Source of the DNA: Rosa chinensis
Taxonomy: Eukaryota > Streptophyta > Magnoliopsida > Rosales > Rosaceae
Direction: 5' to 3'
DNA: 64,000 bases
Assembly: GCF_002994745.2 (NCBI RefSeq)
Contig: NC_037089.1
Span: forward strand, 88,002,347-88,066,346
Made by a program: the position numbers and the translations under genes. Under the pieces are notes generated by a model. That model did not search any database and was not told the DNA's origin. It was given only the letters and a program-made list of their open reading frames with translations. Of the stretch, positions 34,986 through 46,811 are shown one piece after another (position 1 is the stretch's first letter; each line of letters starts with the position of its first letter).

Positions 34986-37430
34986 TCAAGGTTTTTTCCT
35001 AAATATGGAGGTACTGGGGTTGCCATCAAATAGCTCATCAATGTACGTCTCTATATCTTCCGGCTGAAACTTAATGTACTTCTCTGTTTGCCTTCCCGGG
35101 TCCAACGTCTGCGAGAATCTCCCCAAGAACGACCGGTACGCCGGAATGACCACCGCCGATATGGAAACCCTAAGCTCCGACTGAAGCTGCTCGTCACTGA
35201 CCACCCACGTGCTCTGCGTCTTATGAATCTCATCAAACATAGCGTTGAAGCTCTTGAACCTCTCTTTCAGCACAGGCTTGCTCACTTTGCCGTGGTTGCT
35301 CAGCCCCTCGTGGCTCAAAAAACTCAACAGCCGGCTCCACGTCTCTCTCTGGTAGTTCTTGTGGTACTGCCTCAGCTCCGTCGACCTCTTCCGGCACCAC
35401 TTGTCGCCCATGCAGGCGTTGATCTCCGGAGAGCCCTTGATCTTCTGCAAGATGTAGCGCCCGTTGTTCATCATGAAAATCGAGCTCAACGCCACGTCCT
35501 TGTACAGCTTCGCCTTCCCCTCCAGGTTCGAGTCCAACAAGTCCATCACCCGCGCCAGTTGCACCGCGAACGGCGACTCGTCGTCGGGTATCTCGAACGA
35601 CGTGTCGCTCGCGTCGTAATCGTCGCGACCGTCAGGCCTGCTCGTCGAGTCGGACCGCTCGATCTTGGTGTGCTCCTTGAACACCAGCTCCAGCGTCTCC
35701 TTGTACTCGCACGCGTATCTCAGGTAGTTCATCGTGTACCGGGTCAACGGGTGGACCGCCCCGCCCGGAACCGGGTTCCGACCCGTTTCGGCCTTGATGG
35801 AATTCTCCAGATCACAGAAGATTAATATCGCCGCCTCGCCCAGCCGGTTCAGCACCGTCGTGGTCTCCGTCTTCAGCTCCCTGGCGCACTCCCCCGGAAA
35901 AAGCTCGTCTATCTTGGGGAGCATCTCCTTTACCGCCTCGTACATGTCGAGCGTCTTGAACAGTTTCTCCGCCGCTCTTTTCGACATGGCGATTCCTTCG
36001 GCGAAATTCAGGAGCTGTATCATCACTCCTCTGCTCAGATTGCTGAACAGACACGACCATATCGGCGTCTGCTCGGAAAGCACCGGCTCCGGAAACACCG
36101 ACTCTGCCAGCTGGCGCTCACCGGAAAAGTAGAATTGCGAGCATTGCTTGAATGCCTTGACCCACAACATGATCTCTCTCTCCAACGCTTCCCAGTGCAT
36201 CTTCTGCACGTCGTCGATGCTGTGCTTCTCTAGGCCGAGCTTGTGGAGATTTTCATCGAATGCATGCCTCCTGGAGATGATGTAGACCTCGCAACACTCG
36301 GATTCGTAGCCGGCGGAGATCATCTTGGTGGCTATTTTATTCAGGTTGGACACGACCTCCTCAGGGAACCCGGGAAATTCAACAACCCCTTCTTTATTTG
36401 ATTCTGACTCGGATTCCGGTTGTGATTCTTGATCGTTCTTTCCTTTGTTACCACTGCTGCTGTCTTTGTTACTGTTATGGTTATGGTTATGGTTATGGTT
36501 GTGATCAGCTGCTGTAGAGTGATGATGATCAGACTCGGTTTTGGATTCTTCTAGAAGGATTCTGAATTCTTCTTCCAGATAGGCCATGGCTCGGTGCTGA
36601 ATGCTACTTAGGCGGTTGATCAAACCACCGTGCCTTTCTTGGAATTTCAATCCCATAGAACAGACCGACAAGAGAGACTCCCTCATCTTGGCCATCAGAT
36701 CCACAGCCTCCAAGAACACCTCGTCGTCTTGAGGCACCGTTCCCCACCTGCATCTGCCTTCGCAACAGATATCATCTACCCAAGTCAAGAACTTGTCAAT
36801 AAGCTTAAGGAGCTCGTCTGGAACGAGATCCTTTTCTTTTTCGACGACTTTTTCAGCCTCTTTCTCATCCTTTGCATCTTTGTCACCTAATTCTTTCTCA
36901 TCCTGATCTGCAGCCTTTTCATCATCCTTATTCTCATCTTTCACATCCTTTTCTTCCTTGTCATTCTTTTCACCCTCCTTTGCATCTTTCTCACCCTTCT
37001 CTTCTTCCTTTTCACCCTTCTCATCTTTTACATCCTCTTCTTCCTTGTCATCTTTTGTATCCTTCCCATCATTCTCATCACCTTTTGTATCTTTTGCCTC
37101 ATCATTTGCATTTTCCTTCTCTTCTTGTTGGTTTTCATCTTTCTCGTTAGGTGTAGGCAATGAAGAGATGCATCGCTCAATGTCATCAGAAAGCTTTTCG
37201 AGGGTGGGATGGGGATCTTCCGGTATCTCAACAGGCTCAAGGGGACCGCTGTGTTCGCCACCGGTACTGTCCTTCTCTTCCTCCTTCTGATCAGCATTCT
37301 CTTGTCCCTGCTTTTTGTTCTCCTCGGAATCTTCCTTTTGATTTTCGAATGGATCCGTCACATTGCCCTTGGGGGTCCCTAAAGCCTTAGGAGTCTTTAA
37401 TGCCTTAGGGGTGTTGGTAGCCTCATCCAT
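34986..37430 (-). CDS. EXO70 exocyst subunit with acidic N-terminal extension (EXO70C-like?)
   Basis: Intronless 814-residue protein. EXO70 is a peripheral subunit of the octameric exocyst that tethers secretory vesicles to the plasma membrane, binding phosphoinositides with its C-terminal part. The Exo70 helical domain covers about residues 400-810 (for example AEKLFKTLDMYEAVKEMLP, DLENSIKAE, HPLTRYTMNYLRYACEYKE, FMMNNGRYILQKIKGS, YRSFLGRFSQTLD). Unusual is the leader: TPKA repeats (about 7-22), then a K/E/D-rich low-complexity stretch at 97-200 built on KD, KE and EE units, and later a HN repeat at 309-320. EXO70C proteins, which act in pollen-tube growth, have such acidic leaders, so I lean to that group; the EXO70B and EXO70I groups are less likely. 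Length is well above the usual 600-700. Coding GC is higher than in the flanks. Confidence 0.85.
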   Translation of the reverse strand: MDEATNTPKALKTPKALGTPKGNVTDPFENQKEDSEENKKQGQENADQKEEEKDSTGGEHSGPLEPVEIPEDPHPTLEKLSDDIERCISSLPTPNEKDENQQEEKENANDEAKDTKGDENDGKDTKDDKEEEDVKDEKGEKEEEKGEKDAKEGEKNDKEEKDVKDENKDDEKAADQDEKELGDKDAKDEKEAEKVVEKEKDLVPDELLKLIDKFLTWVDDICCEGRCRWGTVPQDDEVFLEAVDLMAKMRESLLSVCSMGLKFQERHGGLINRLSSIQHRAMAYLEEEFRILLEESKTESDHHHSTAADHNHNHNHNHNSNKDSSSGNKGKNDQESQPESESESNKEGVVEFPGFPEEVVSNLNKIATKMISAGYESECCEVYIISRRHAFDENLHKLGLEKHSIDDVQKMHWEALEREIMLWVKAFKQCSQFYFSGERQLAESVFPEPVLSEQTPIWSCLFSNLSRGVMIQLLNFAEGIAMSKRAAEKLFKTLDMYEAVKEMLPKIDELFPGECARELKTETTTVLNRLGEAAILIFCDLENSIKAETGRNPVPGGAVHPLTRYTMNYLRYACEYKETLELVFKEHTKIERSDSTSRPDGRDDYDASDTSFEIPDDESPFAVQLARVMDLLDSNLEGKAKLYKDVALSSIFMMNNGRYILQKIKGSPEINACMGDKWCRKRSTELRQYHKNYQRETWSRLLSFLSHEGLSNHGKVSKPVLKERFKSFNAMFDEIHKTQSTWVVSDEQLQSELRVSISAVVIPAYRSFLGRFSQTLDPGRQTEKYIKFQPEDIETYIDELFDGNPSTSIFRKKP

Positions 37431-38512
37431 TGTTTTGTGCCTGAAGAATAATATTGTTTTAGGAATTGAATAAGAATTTCAAAATGGCCGGGGAAGAAGA
37501 AGAAGGGTTTGAGAAAGATGGATGCGATGAGAACGGATAACTATCCGTTTCTTCTTCGTTTTTTTTTTTCTCTTCCAACAAAATCTTTATTTGCTCTTCT
37601 CTTTCTCCATCTCTAAGCAAATTTTCTTTTTTCCAATTTTCGTTTTTGTTTGGTAAAGGGAATTGAAATGGTCGTTGTAAAGAGCGCGGGTGAGGGAATG
37701 TACGGACGTAATATATTCTGCATCTACCATTGCTTGGTCTGCAATCGTTGGAATGATTTGACCGTTGACTAACTTTTGTGGTCGCCACGTCTTTTTGTTT
37801 TTTTGTTTTTCTTTCCAATTTTCCTTTTACAAATAGTAATGGGCCGCTCGCCAACAATGAGAATTAGCAGAATTGGGCTTGAGTTAGTTGAGTGAACTCC
37901 CATCTAAGTTTGAGCCCTAAAATTTACGTCTCTTTTAATAGGTAATTGGGTTCACAACCAACCTAAGGGTGGGAGAATAAGAGAGGTTCAGAGCACCAAC
38001 GTGCATTTATATTAACATAAATGGATGGTTAAATAATATTAAATATATTTTTTAGTTATTAAAAAAAATATTAACTGTAAATATCAACGACTGAAATAAT
38101 TTAATAAGTGGTGGATCACTTGCTAGGTATACAGTAGTGTGGGCTTCGGACGGATGTTTGCTGATCCTGCCACTTACTAGGTATACAGTAGTGTGGGCTT
38201 CGGGACTCTGCGGAGTCATTCCAGTTGGACCGATCATTTTGGGTCTTTATGGGGAGCCAAACAGAGACTGGGCTTGGGGGCTGCCTCTCCCCAGCTTTTC
38301 AGACGAAAAGAGAAAAATAGTAGTGGGCCGCTCACGGGTTAGAGAATTAAGAGGCTCAAGGTGGGCCCAATCCAAATCCATATCCCACTGTTAAACAGTT
38401 GTCTGTTTCAGACTTGGAGTGACTAGTGAGTGAGTGAGCTTCTTCTTCAGCTTGGGAGTCACTTTCAGATCCCTGTGTTCCATTAGGCGGTGGGCAATCC
38501 TAAACCCTAAAG
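37431..38512. other. Divergent promoter region between EXO70 and membrane-protein genes
   Basis: Region with A-rich tracts and a 33-bp direct repeat at 38117-38149/38171-38203. Both neighbouring genes are transcribed away from it. No gene seen. Confidence 0.6.
38117..38203. repeat. 33-bp direct repeat, 54 bp apart
   Basis: CACTTGCTAGGTATACAG (start of the unit at 38117-38149) recurs at 38171-38203 with one G-to-A difference. The copies lie upstream of the membrane-protein gene and on its coding side of the divergent promoter region. Confidence 0.85.
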
Positions 38513-41338
38513 ATGATGAGGAGGCATGGCGTATGGAGAAGGAGACGAGTTTCTGTAGGGTCAATTCTGATATTCGGTGCAATTTTTGCCGGAATCGGAT
38601 TGCTGATTCTCAACTTAAGACCTGTCCATGATGATTCTCCAACGACAACGAGCCGCGATTTCCCTGTTGAAATTCACGACTCGGTTTCGATTTCGGAGTC
38701 GGAGTCGGACTCTGAGAGCGGTGCTGGTGCTGATGCTGGAGTTGGGGTTGAGTCGGAGACTCGGAGCAGCGAGAGCGAGAGTAAGAGTAAGAGAAAATCG
38801 AGCTCGTGTGCTTCGGTGCAAGAGATGGGAAAGGAGTTTGAAGGAGGGTTTTGGGATGAAAGTTTCAGAGTGAGGAAACTTATTCAAAATCACTTTGAAT
38901 TGAATGGTATGCTACAAATTTTTGTGCTGATTGTTAAAGTTTAGCTCCGGCCTCTAGGAGTAGTCTTACAAAATAATTATAAGCATTTCCATGTTCTTCT
39001 CAAATAGAACTGGTAGAGGACATATCTTTTGATTTGTTCATCTAAAATAGCAATTTTGCCAAACTTCGTGGCATCATAGTTTTGATTGCGCTGCGGTTGA
39101 ATAGAAAACTTTTGAGAGGTGGAAGCTCACATGGCCAATCCAATTTCAGGTGCTTCGAGGGTGCGGAATCTTCCTCCACAACAGTTTTGCCAGCATGGTT
39201 TTGTGCTTGGCAAATCAGCAGAGGCAGGCTTCGGGAATGAAATGTACAAGATCTTAAGTGGTGCAGCACTGAGTGTGATGTTAAACCGGTCCCTGATTAT
39301 TGGGCAAACCAGGCATATTATTGGTTCTTTCTCAAGCCTTTCTTTTTTGTATTTAATATTTTATCTCCAAGTCAGCTGAGTTGTTTGAAGAAGCCGTTAC
39401 CGCTGAAGCATATTAACATACTCTATGGCTTAGTTTGAATGTTTATAGCATGCCCCAGAAGTGGTGCAGCTATGCCAACATAAAATCATCATTAACTTCT
39501 GATATTTTAATCATGTTTATGGAACATTCACACAATAACTAAAAAACAAACGCACATCCTCTTCATGCATTTTGTTGTTTTTGTTTATTAAACTGTTTCA
39601 AGGGTTCACCTCAACAGAACTACATGTTGGGGCTCAAGATACAATTGCAGTCAGAATAATTAAGTTGCCACAATATATGTCTTTTCTTGTGCTCACATTG
39701 GTGTCCTTCATTTCAGGGGAAAATTCCCTTTTGGGGATTACATTTCTTATTCCAACCTTTCTTTTACAATGAAAGAAATCAAGCATCTGTGGAGACTTAA
39801 TAAATGTGTAAAGAAGTATGGAAGGCAACTGATTATGAGGACTGATGACTTTGAGAAACCAATGAAGACAAATGTCCTGTGTAGCAACTGGAGGAGATGG
39901 AAGCAACCTATTATATGGTAAGATGACAAAAGTTTAGATATTTAGCCCATAACTCGTCTTCAGGTATCATCACATGCTCATAACCTTAGTATTGCAGGTT
40001 CCAAGGTACAAATGACGCTGTGGCAGCCCAGTTTTTCTTGAAGAATATACATCCAGAGATGAGGAAGGCTGCTTCTAATTTATTTGGAAAGCCAGAGGCT
40101 CTCCATTCTCGGCCTAATGTATTTGGAGAGCTGATGAGAGTGCTTATATCTCCTTCTGAAGATGTTGAGCAAGCAATCAATTGGGTTATCGGTGGAGTGG
40201 ATCCTGATATTTCTCTGCACATGCGAATGCTCATGAATAGGTTAAGTTGCAACTAACGATTGACCTTATTCCCTGATTGGGTTAAGTTTTACATTCCGAA
40301 AATTAAGGCTGTTTCTGCTTGCCCTGTTTCAGGTCGGTGAGAGCTGCACAGGCAGCACTAAACTGCATCAGAAAAGCTGTGCGCAATCTTGGTAAAGCCT
40401 CAAGGCCCAGGGTGGTCTTAGTGTCAGATACCCCCTCTCTTATAAAAAGTATTACACCGAATATAAGCAAGTTTGCTGAGGTACTTTACTTGATGTGCGG
40501 AGAATGGCCAAATCATAGTGCATCATCAGCATGCTAACTCTCTATGCAACTCGATTCTCTTTTAAATTTGTAGTCATGAATGCAACGTAAACGAGTTAAA
40601 AGAGTTTGAAGATCTCTTTTCCTACACATTTTTCAGCAGTAGTTTGCTTCTTTTGATTCTACTACAATTTTGGTTTTCGTAGGTAATTCATTTTGATTAC
40701 GAACTTTTCAAAGGAAATATATCTGACGGCGGTAAAAGATTGCGAAGTTTAGAATTTAGAGCAAAAGATTGGGGCCCAGCACCCAGATGGGTCGCCTTTG
40801 TGGACTTCTTTCTTGCATCACGGGCAAAACATGCTGTTGTGTCTGGTGCTCACAGGCGTGTTGGGACTACATATGCTCAGTTAATTGCAGCACTGGCTGC
40901 AGCAAACAATCTAGGTACATGCATCCTTACAGCATTTGAATTACTTGCTTATAACAAATGTTGCCAGAATTGTTCTGATGTATAGTCTACACTTTTTCAG
41001 GGGACAGTCCAACTGGTTCGAATTTTTCGTTCTTAAGCAGCTTTCAAAGTGATTTGTTGAGAGAAGGTTTAAGATTTCAGATTGGTTGGGGACATGTGTG
41101 GAACCGATTTGCAGGTCCCCTTAGTTGTCACAACCAGCATAACCAATGTGCTTTCACACCACTTCTCCCTCCTGCATGGTGGGATGGTCTTTGGCAATCT
41201 CCACTAACAAGGGATATTAATAGGTTGGCAGACTACGGCATCCAGTTAACTGGTTTTGGCACCATTGATGAAACACATCTTCAGTCTTTTTGTAGCTCAA
41301 AGAAAGTTGCTGTGAAAACTATTCCGTACATATTGTAA
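38513..41338 (+). CDS. Type II membrane protein, conserved plant family of unknown function
   Basis: Seven exons (38513-38906, 39150-39312, 39717-39917, 39998-40240, 40333-40480, 40683-40914, 41001-41338), all in phase, give 572 residues. The short Arg-rich start (MMRRHGVWRRRR) is followed by one transmembrane segment (about 15-35) and a Ser/Glu-rich stem, then a conserved domain with FGNEMYKILSGAALSVMLNR, HMRMLMNR, RVVLVSDTPS, RRVGTTYAQLIAAL and PPAWWDGLWQSP. This topology is typical of Golgi glycosyltransferases, and the blocks HMRM and VVLVSDT recall fucosyltransferase-like folds, but no activity is established. I remember the family as At3g26950, annotated only as a transmembrane protein. 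The second intron begins with GC instead of GT. Function should be treated as unknown. Confidence 0.85.
39313..39716 (+). other. Probable GC-AG intron
   Basis: The exon boundary CAAACCAG|GCATATT ends in a GC donor, paired with TTTCAG|GGGGAAA. Using it joins the codons for QTR and GKFPFGDYISYSNL without a stop and keeps the phase of all later exons. No GT donor near 39312 does this. GC-AG introns make up roughly one percent of plant introns. Confidence 0.75.
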
Positions 41339-42611
41339 TACACCGTGTACTGAGGTTCCATTGATTCATGCACACTGCAGATTGCACATTGCACACTGTA
41401 TTAGTCTTCCACTTTCTATACAATCATTCTAGAACGCTCGTGCAGTTGTTTAAGTTGAGATATTTTCTGTTCAATTTCTTTTGAGAAACAAGAACTTGTA
41501 TATTGTGCTGATAGAATGAGATGAGTAGGAGTTATTTTTCTTGGCAGAGTTTGTGGTTTGATTACAGAAGAGTCGAGCTTGAAACCCTTCATTTACCATC
41601 CAAATTTTGAGTGCCACTTTGATTTTATGGTGGTGCTCAAAGTGTCATAAATTTGGACAAGAGTGCTTTAGTTTATGCTTTATAGACCAGATGCACAGCG
41701 AATTTATCCATCACCAAAGGAGAAATGATCTTGGATGATTGTAAACAGTGCCGCGTTTGATTTTATCTACATTCGACGTATTTATTGTGAATCAACGACA
41801 TTAGCAGTTTGATACATGAATACATGAATGCTATGATACATGAATGCTAAGATGAAATGAAAATGAGAAAATGAATGGCGTTATGATACATGAATGCTAA
41901 GATGAAATGAAAATCAGAAAATGAATGGCGTGTTTGTTTGTTATTATCCAGAGTTTTAAATGTTCATTACAAGCTGTCACGTTTTATAGGTGCAACTCCA
42001 TTATCCCACCGTAAATGTCAAATCGACCCCTTGATTGCTGGGAAGTGTGAACTTGTGAAGTCCAGAGCAGACTTACCCCCAAACTCCTCCCTTTGGATTG
42101 AATAAGATACGAGCACATTAATCCACCGAAATCGGGGTTGGTGGCACATACATGGTATTATATCACTAATTTGATTTTGTGATTAAATGAGAAAATAAAT
42201 GGGTTAAATGGAAAAAGATTTAGAACGTGACGTGTTGTATTGTGCTGTGTCAGTGTGACCTCATCAGCACCAATCATATGCCGAAGGAAAAGAAGGAATA
42301 ATTAAGAGAGAGAGACAAAACAAAGATTGATCGTAGCACTCGTCCTACGTTGTTGTTGTTATTGTGTTTGTTTGTATGTTGGAAAAGGGAAGCGCGTGAT
42401 TGGGAGTTGCGAGTCGTCAACGTCATCATCGCACTCGTCGTCATCTTCTTTCTTCTGGTCTTGCATTTCGTTTCTCTCAAAGGGTTAATTATCTGTGTGC
42501 GTGTTTTCCAAAGACTAATAAGATGAACAAAAGTCTGGAGACGTTGTTGATCTGAAAAAGAAAAGAAAAAACGACATTATATTTCGTATCTGTTCCATTG
42601 CTGCTGCTGCA
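41339..42611. other. Intergenic region and RLCK promoter/leader
   Basis: AT-rich region with a 50-bp tandem duplication at 41832-41931. The part from about 42250 is likely the promoter and 5' UTR of the kinase gene. No other gene seen. Confidence 0.6.
41832..41931. repeat. Two-unit 50-bp tandem duplication
   Basis: The 50-base unit starting TATGATACATGAATGCTAAG (41832-41881) is repeated at 41882-41931, with one G/C difference. Confidence 0.9.
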
Positions 42612-45482
42612 ATGGGCTATTGCCCCTGTTTCGGTTTGAGGAAGGGCAAGAAGCTCAAGCGCGGCAAAGACGACGACGTTCACAAAACCACAATCAACGA
42701 CAACAAAAACCCTTCTTCCGATAATGCCACGCCTCAATTGTCTTCTGGTCAGTTCTTTCTTCTCCTCCTCCTTTTTCCTTACCTTTGATCATGTTTCGTT
42801 TTTGGAGGGTTTTGTCATTAATTTTTTGCTTGTTCAGATAATGTTCCAGTTTCCTGTCATGAACATCTTTAAATTCGTGTCTTCTGACTTCAGCTCTCGA
42901 ATGTTAGTGATTCCGTTTTGTTGTTATTGATCTATTTGGGCCAAGTTTGGATCTTGTTCTTAGAGAGTCTCTTTGTGTGTCCTGTTTTTTGTTTCTTACT
43001 TTCTCAGTTTGGGATCTTGGTCTGTTTTTTCCAATTTGCCACCTTTGAGTATAATGTGATTGTAATGAAATCCTTTTTTCAAGTACAATATTCCACCACA
43101 GTTTATTATGCTGTGATTAGTAATCAACCTTAAAACTGAAACACAAGGTAACTATAAATAATTGACAAGTAATAGATTTTTGCTACTTTCTAACTGCAAT
43201 GGGATCATGAATTCATGATCATGAGACTACAGCAGTAATTAAGTACAATTCATACCACAACTCTGAATATCCGAAACCTAAAATGTAGTTCTTGGAGAAT
43301 TCCAGGTTAGTGAATTTGAATTTAAAATGTTATGGACTGTGCACCTAGAATGAAGTTGACATTATATGGTTCCCATTTCCACCCTATACTTTTTGTAGAT
43401 AGTTTTGCCTCTTGCATGTAATTCATAGATGTTAATGAAATCTTGTCCGATAATCAGCTCAAGAAGATGGAACTAATGATCCTACTAAGGCACAGACATT
43501 CACCTTTCGTGAACTTGCAACTGCAACCAAAAATTTTAGGGCGGAATGCTTTATTGGGGAAGGTGGATTTGGGCCTGTATACAAAGGGAAATTGAGTTCT
43601 GGTCGAGTAAGTGGTTCAAGGGATGACTAACTTCTTTTGTACTACTTATCATACAAGATCCGCATTATCTGATTTTCAAGATTTGATTTATTGTATTTTT
43701 ATACGAGGAGATAATATTTCAAGCAGGTTGTAGCTGTAAAGAAACTAGATCAGACAGGTCTTCAAGGAGACAAGGAGTTTCTGGTGGAGGTTCTAATGCT
43801 TTCTCTTCTGCGTCACCCAAACCTTGTAAGTTTAATTGGTTACTGTGCTGAAGGGGAGCAGCGCCTGCTTGTCTATGAATACATGCCCTTAGGGTCCTTG
43901 GCAGACCATCTCCATGGTACTTGTTTTGATGTCATTCTATTTTTTAATTAACGACACCATATGAGCTTCTCCTCATGCTTACATTCCAATTCTTAGCTCA
44001 CCTTAGATTCATTTCAAATGTTTTGGAAACACAAAGATAGGCACTTGTAGGACCTTTTTAAGCTATGCAAAAAGGAGAAAGTAGTTTCTGATAAGTCTAC
44101 TCCATTGCTCAACCAAAGACATTAAACTTTATTTCCATCAGTAGCTGCTGAGGGGAAGATCGGACTTGCAAGAGTGTAATTGATCCCCTTCCTATCCTAA
44201 AAAGTGGATTGTAAAAGTTCAGCTCGCCAGACTAAGCTATGAGTGTCACTACCTCACTTATGCTTGATATGAATTCTCATTAGTGTAAAGCTTGTGTCTT
44301 GGTTCTAGTGACTGAAGAATTCTGCTCCATTCTGAGTGCTGGGCATTCTAAGTTGTATTTCAACAGCCTTGCTTTATTTGTTTGTCTCATACTGTAAGGA
44401 AATCAGAAAACATAGTCATGTTATATGCTTTTAATCATCATTATTACTAAAACATTTACATGTCCTGTTACAACTAATCATTTTGTATGCATAACATGGA
44501 CAAATCATTTTATACCATGTTATCATTTATAAAATTTTGAAGGTGATGACCAACCCCACCTGTAATTGTTCTCAGATCTTAGACCTGATAAAGAACCACT
44601 TGATTGGAACACAAGGATGATGATAGCTGCTGGTGCAGCCAAAGGGTTGGAATATCTTCACCATGATGCTGAACCACCTGTCATATACAGGGATGTAAAA
44701 TCAGCCAACATTTTGTTGGGGGAGGATTTTTTCCCGAAACTTTCTGATTTTGGGCTTGCAAAGTTTGGTCCTACTGGAGATAGATCGCATGTCTCCACCA
44801 GGGTCATGGGAACTCATGGTTACTGTGCTCCTGAGTATGCTAAAAGTGGAAAGTTGACAGCAAAGTCGGATATCTACAGTTTTGGGATAGTCTTGCTGGA
44901 GTTGCTTACAGGACATAAGGCCGTTGATAGTACTCTTGGTCGTGAAAAACAGCTTGTTGAATGGGTAATTCTTTATGTTTGATACTGTGTAGTTAGCTAA
45001 AACATGTTCAATAGCTTTTGATCTTAGCTGAGGGATAGTTTATCCTACTAATTTTCATGTGTGTCTTTTTGTAGGCACGTCCTTTTATGAAAGATCCCAA
45101 GAAGCTTACCATGCAATTTGCAGATCCATATCTTAGAGGGCAGTTTCCGGTACATATCTTGAGAAACGCATTAGAAGTAGCTTCCATGTGTCTAAGAGAG
45201 GATGCTTCTGCCCGACCGACCATGAGGGATGTGGTACTTGCCTTGAATTACTTGACAACCCATCCATATAATGAACCAAAGGTGTTGAGCATCAGCACTG
45301 AGCGGGTTGAAGGAATAAAGAGTTCGAATGCTTCAGGGAATAACTCTCCTAATGAAACGACATGTATGTTAAACAAGAACTTGGACAGAGAAAAAGCTGT
45401 TGCAGAGGCCAAGATGTGGGGAGAGACTTGGAGAGACAAACGTGGTGCACAAAATAGTCGTCATGATGCCTTTAGTCTTTAG
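42612..45482 (+). CDS. Receptor-like cytoplasmic kinase, RLCK-VII (CDG1/PBL27-like)
   Basis: Five exons (42612-42747, 43458-43606, 43727-43916, 44576-44964, 45075-45482), in phase, give 423 residues. The start MGYCPCFG offers Gly2 for N-myristoylation and Cys4/Cys6 for S-acylation, so the protein should sit on the inner face of the plasma membrane. The kinase domain has the glycine loop GEGGFGPVY (79-87), the ATP-binding Lys100 in VAVKK, the catalytic loop [11 protein letters not shown] (196-206) and DFG at 216-218 followed by the activation loop with [12 protein letters not shown]. It is therefore an active RD kinase. RLCK-VII members relay receptor-kinase signals in immunity and brassinosteroid signalling. 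The EYMPLGS and FAD/WARP segments resemble CDG1, PBL27 and close relatives; in position it matches CDG1 (At3g26940). The particular receptor partner cannot be told from the sequence. Confidence 0.92.
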
Positions 45483-46721
45483 ATTACCCCTCTATTGTGC
45501 TTCCGATCCAATGCCTGGTCTTTCCCCCACCATGTGGTATCTATCAAAGTACAGATTTTTCTTTCCTTGCAGAAAGAACCTGGAATGTTAGCTTCGGTTG
45601 GAAAGAAACTTTTTTATTTCATCTTTGTAAATGTTTTCCTTGAGTAGCTGGTGAACTCAGCACAGACAATAGATCTAAAATAATCCTAGTTAGAGTTGCA
45701 AAGTTTGATGGGAAGATGGTATAGTGGAGGATCAGCATAAATCCATCTTTTGTTGCTATTACATCTCTGTTATCATGTTAACTGTGTAGCAATCTTAACA
45801 GTGAGCTGATTGTGCTTGTTTGCTAAGAAAGTAGGAAAAAATAAGCCACTGACCATGAGAAAAACAGAGAAATATTGGCCGGGAAGAAAATATGAAGGCT
45901 GATGGAGGACACTGATATCCATTATGAACTCGAGACTGAAAAATGGAGATGATTAATTCATGACTGCCTTACGTTTAAAACTGTGTTTGGTCTCATGACT
46001 CTCAATTTGAGAGCTTTACTTGCAATGATCAGTACAATATTTGTAGTTGCTGCTAAAGATTTTCAGATATATGGGGTGCATGTATAAACTAGTTGCTGCT
46101 TGGGCTAGCCAGCTTCATACTCTGGTTAGCGTCAAAGGTAAGCTGGAAAATCTTGACATTAATTGATAATTTAGCGGATTGCATCACTGTGTCCAGAATC
46201 TCATGAGCGTCTTTTGTTTCGAGTGCTTTAGGGCTGTTCAATGGGAAGGTATGCGTACACTGGTGCTGCAGCTGCACTACTTGTGTTCTCTAGTTAATTA
46301 ATTCCAGGTACGTACAACTGATACGTAACTGGAAGCCTCCCACGGTTGTCCAGTTTGCTCCATCATCAATGCGATGCGATGAGACGCATCCATCCAACAA
46401 GAAAAGAAATATGCTTTGTATCCTATCATTCCTATGGACAGTTGGTTCTGCAGCTGAGGTTAAACAAGGCTTTGAGTTGTGTTTATCTAGACCTTGTATT
46501 GGACAGGACACTTTCTTTCTGATTAATTTCTAGTTAAAACTTAAAAGTAGCCAAAAACGAAAACAAAGAAAGAAATTGCACAACTAGCTTGCTAGCCTTG
46601 AGCATATCAAAGTTACCATCCCAATTGCACTTTATTTGTTCGAGTTTACCCAGATTATGTAGATGTAGTACTCCAAGGCAATTTTGTGTGATCCAGAGGC
46701 ATAAAACATAATGAAGGAGAT
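45483..46721. other. 3' region of the kinase gene and intergenic DNA
   Basis: Probable 3' UTR of the kinase gene followed by AT-rich DNA up to the terminator of the tRNA gene. I see no additional gene. Confidence 0.6.
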
Positions 46722-46739
46722 CAAAAAAATAAAAAACAA
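46722..46739 (-). terminator. Pol III T-run after tRNA-Gln
   Basis: On the minus strand the tRNA is followed by TTTGTTTTTTATTTTTTT, with T-runs long enough to stop RNA polymerase III. Confidence 0.8.
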
Positions 46740-46811
46740 AGGTCCTACCGGGAGTCGAACCCAGGTCGCTGGATTCAAAGTCCAGAGTGCTAACCACTAC
46801 ACCATAGAACC
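46740..46811 (-). tRNA. tRNA-Gln (anticodon UUG)
   Basis: The reverse complement is 72 nt and starts GGTTCTATGGTGTAGTGG. It folds into a cloverleaf: acceptor GGTTCTA/TAGGACC (one G-T pair), A box TGGTGTAGTGGTTAGCAC, anticodon stem CTGGA/TCCAG around CTTTGAA (anticodon TTG), B box GGGTTCGACTCCC. It has no intron. The discriminator base is at 46740. Confidence 0.96.

Noticed and set aside
35088..35825. A 245-residue open frame on the plus strand
   Set aside because: It lies antisense to the EXO70 gene, in a GC-rich coding part, and has the Arg/Pro/Leu-rich composition of a shadow frame.
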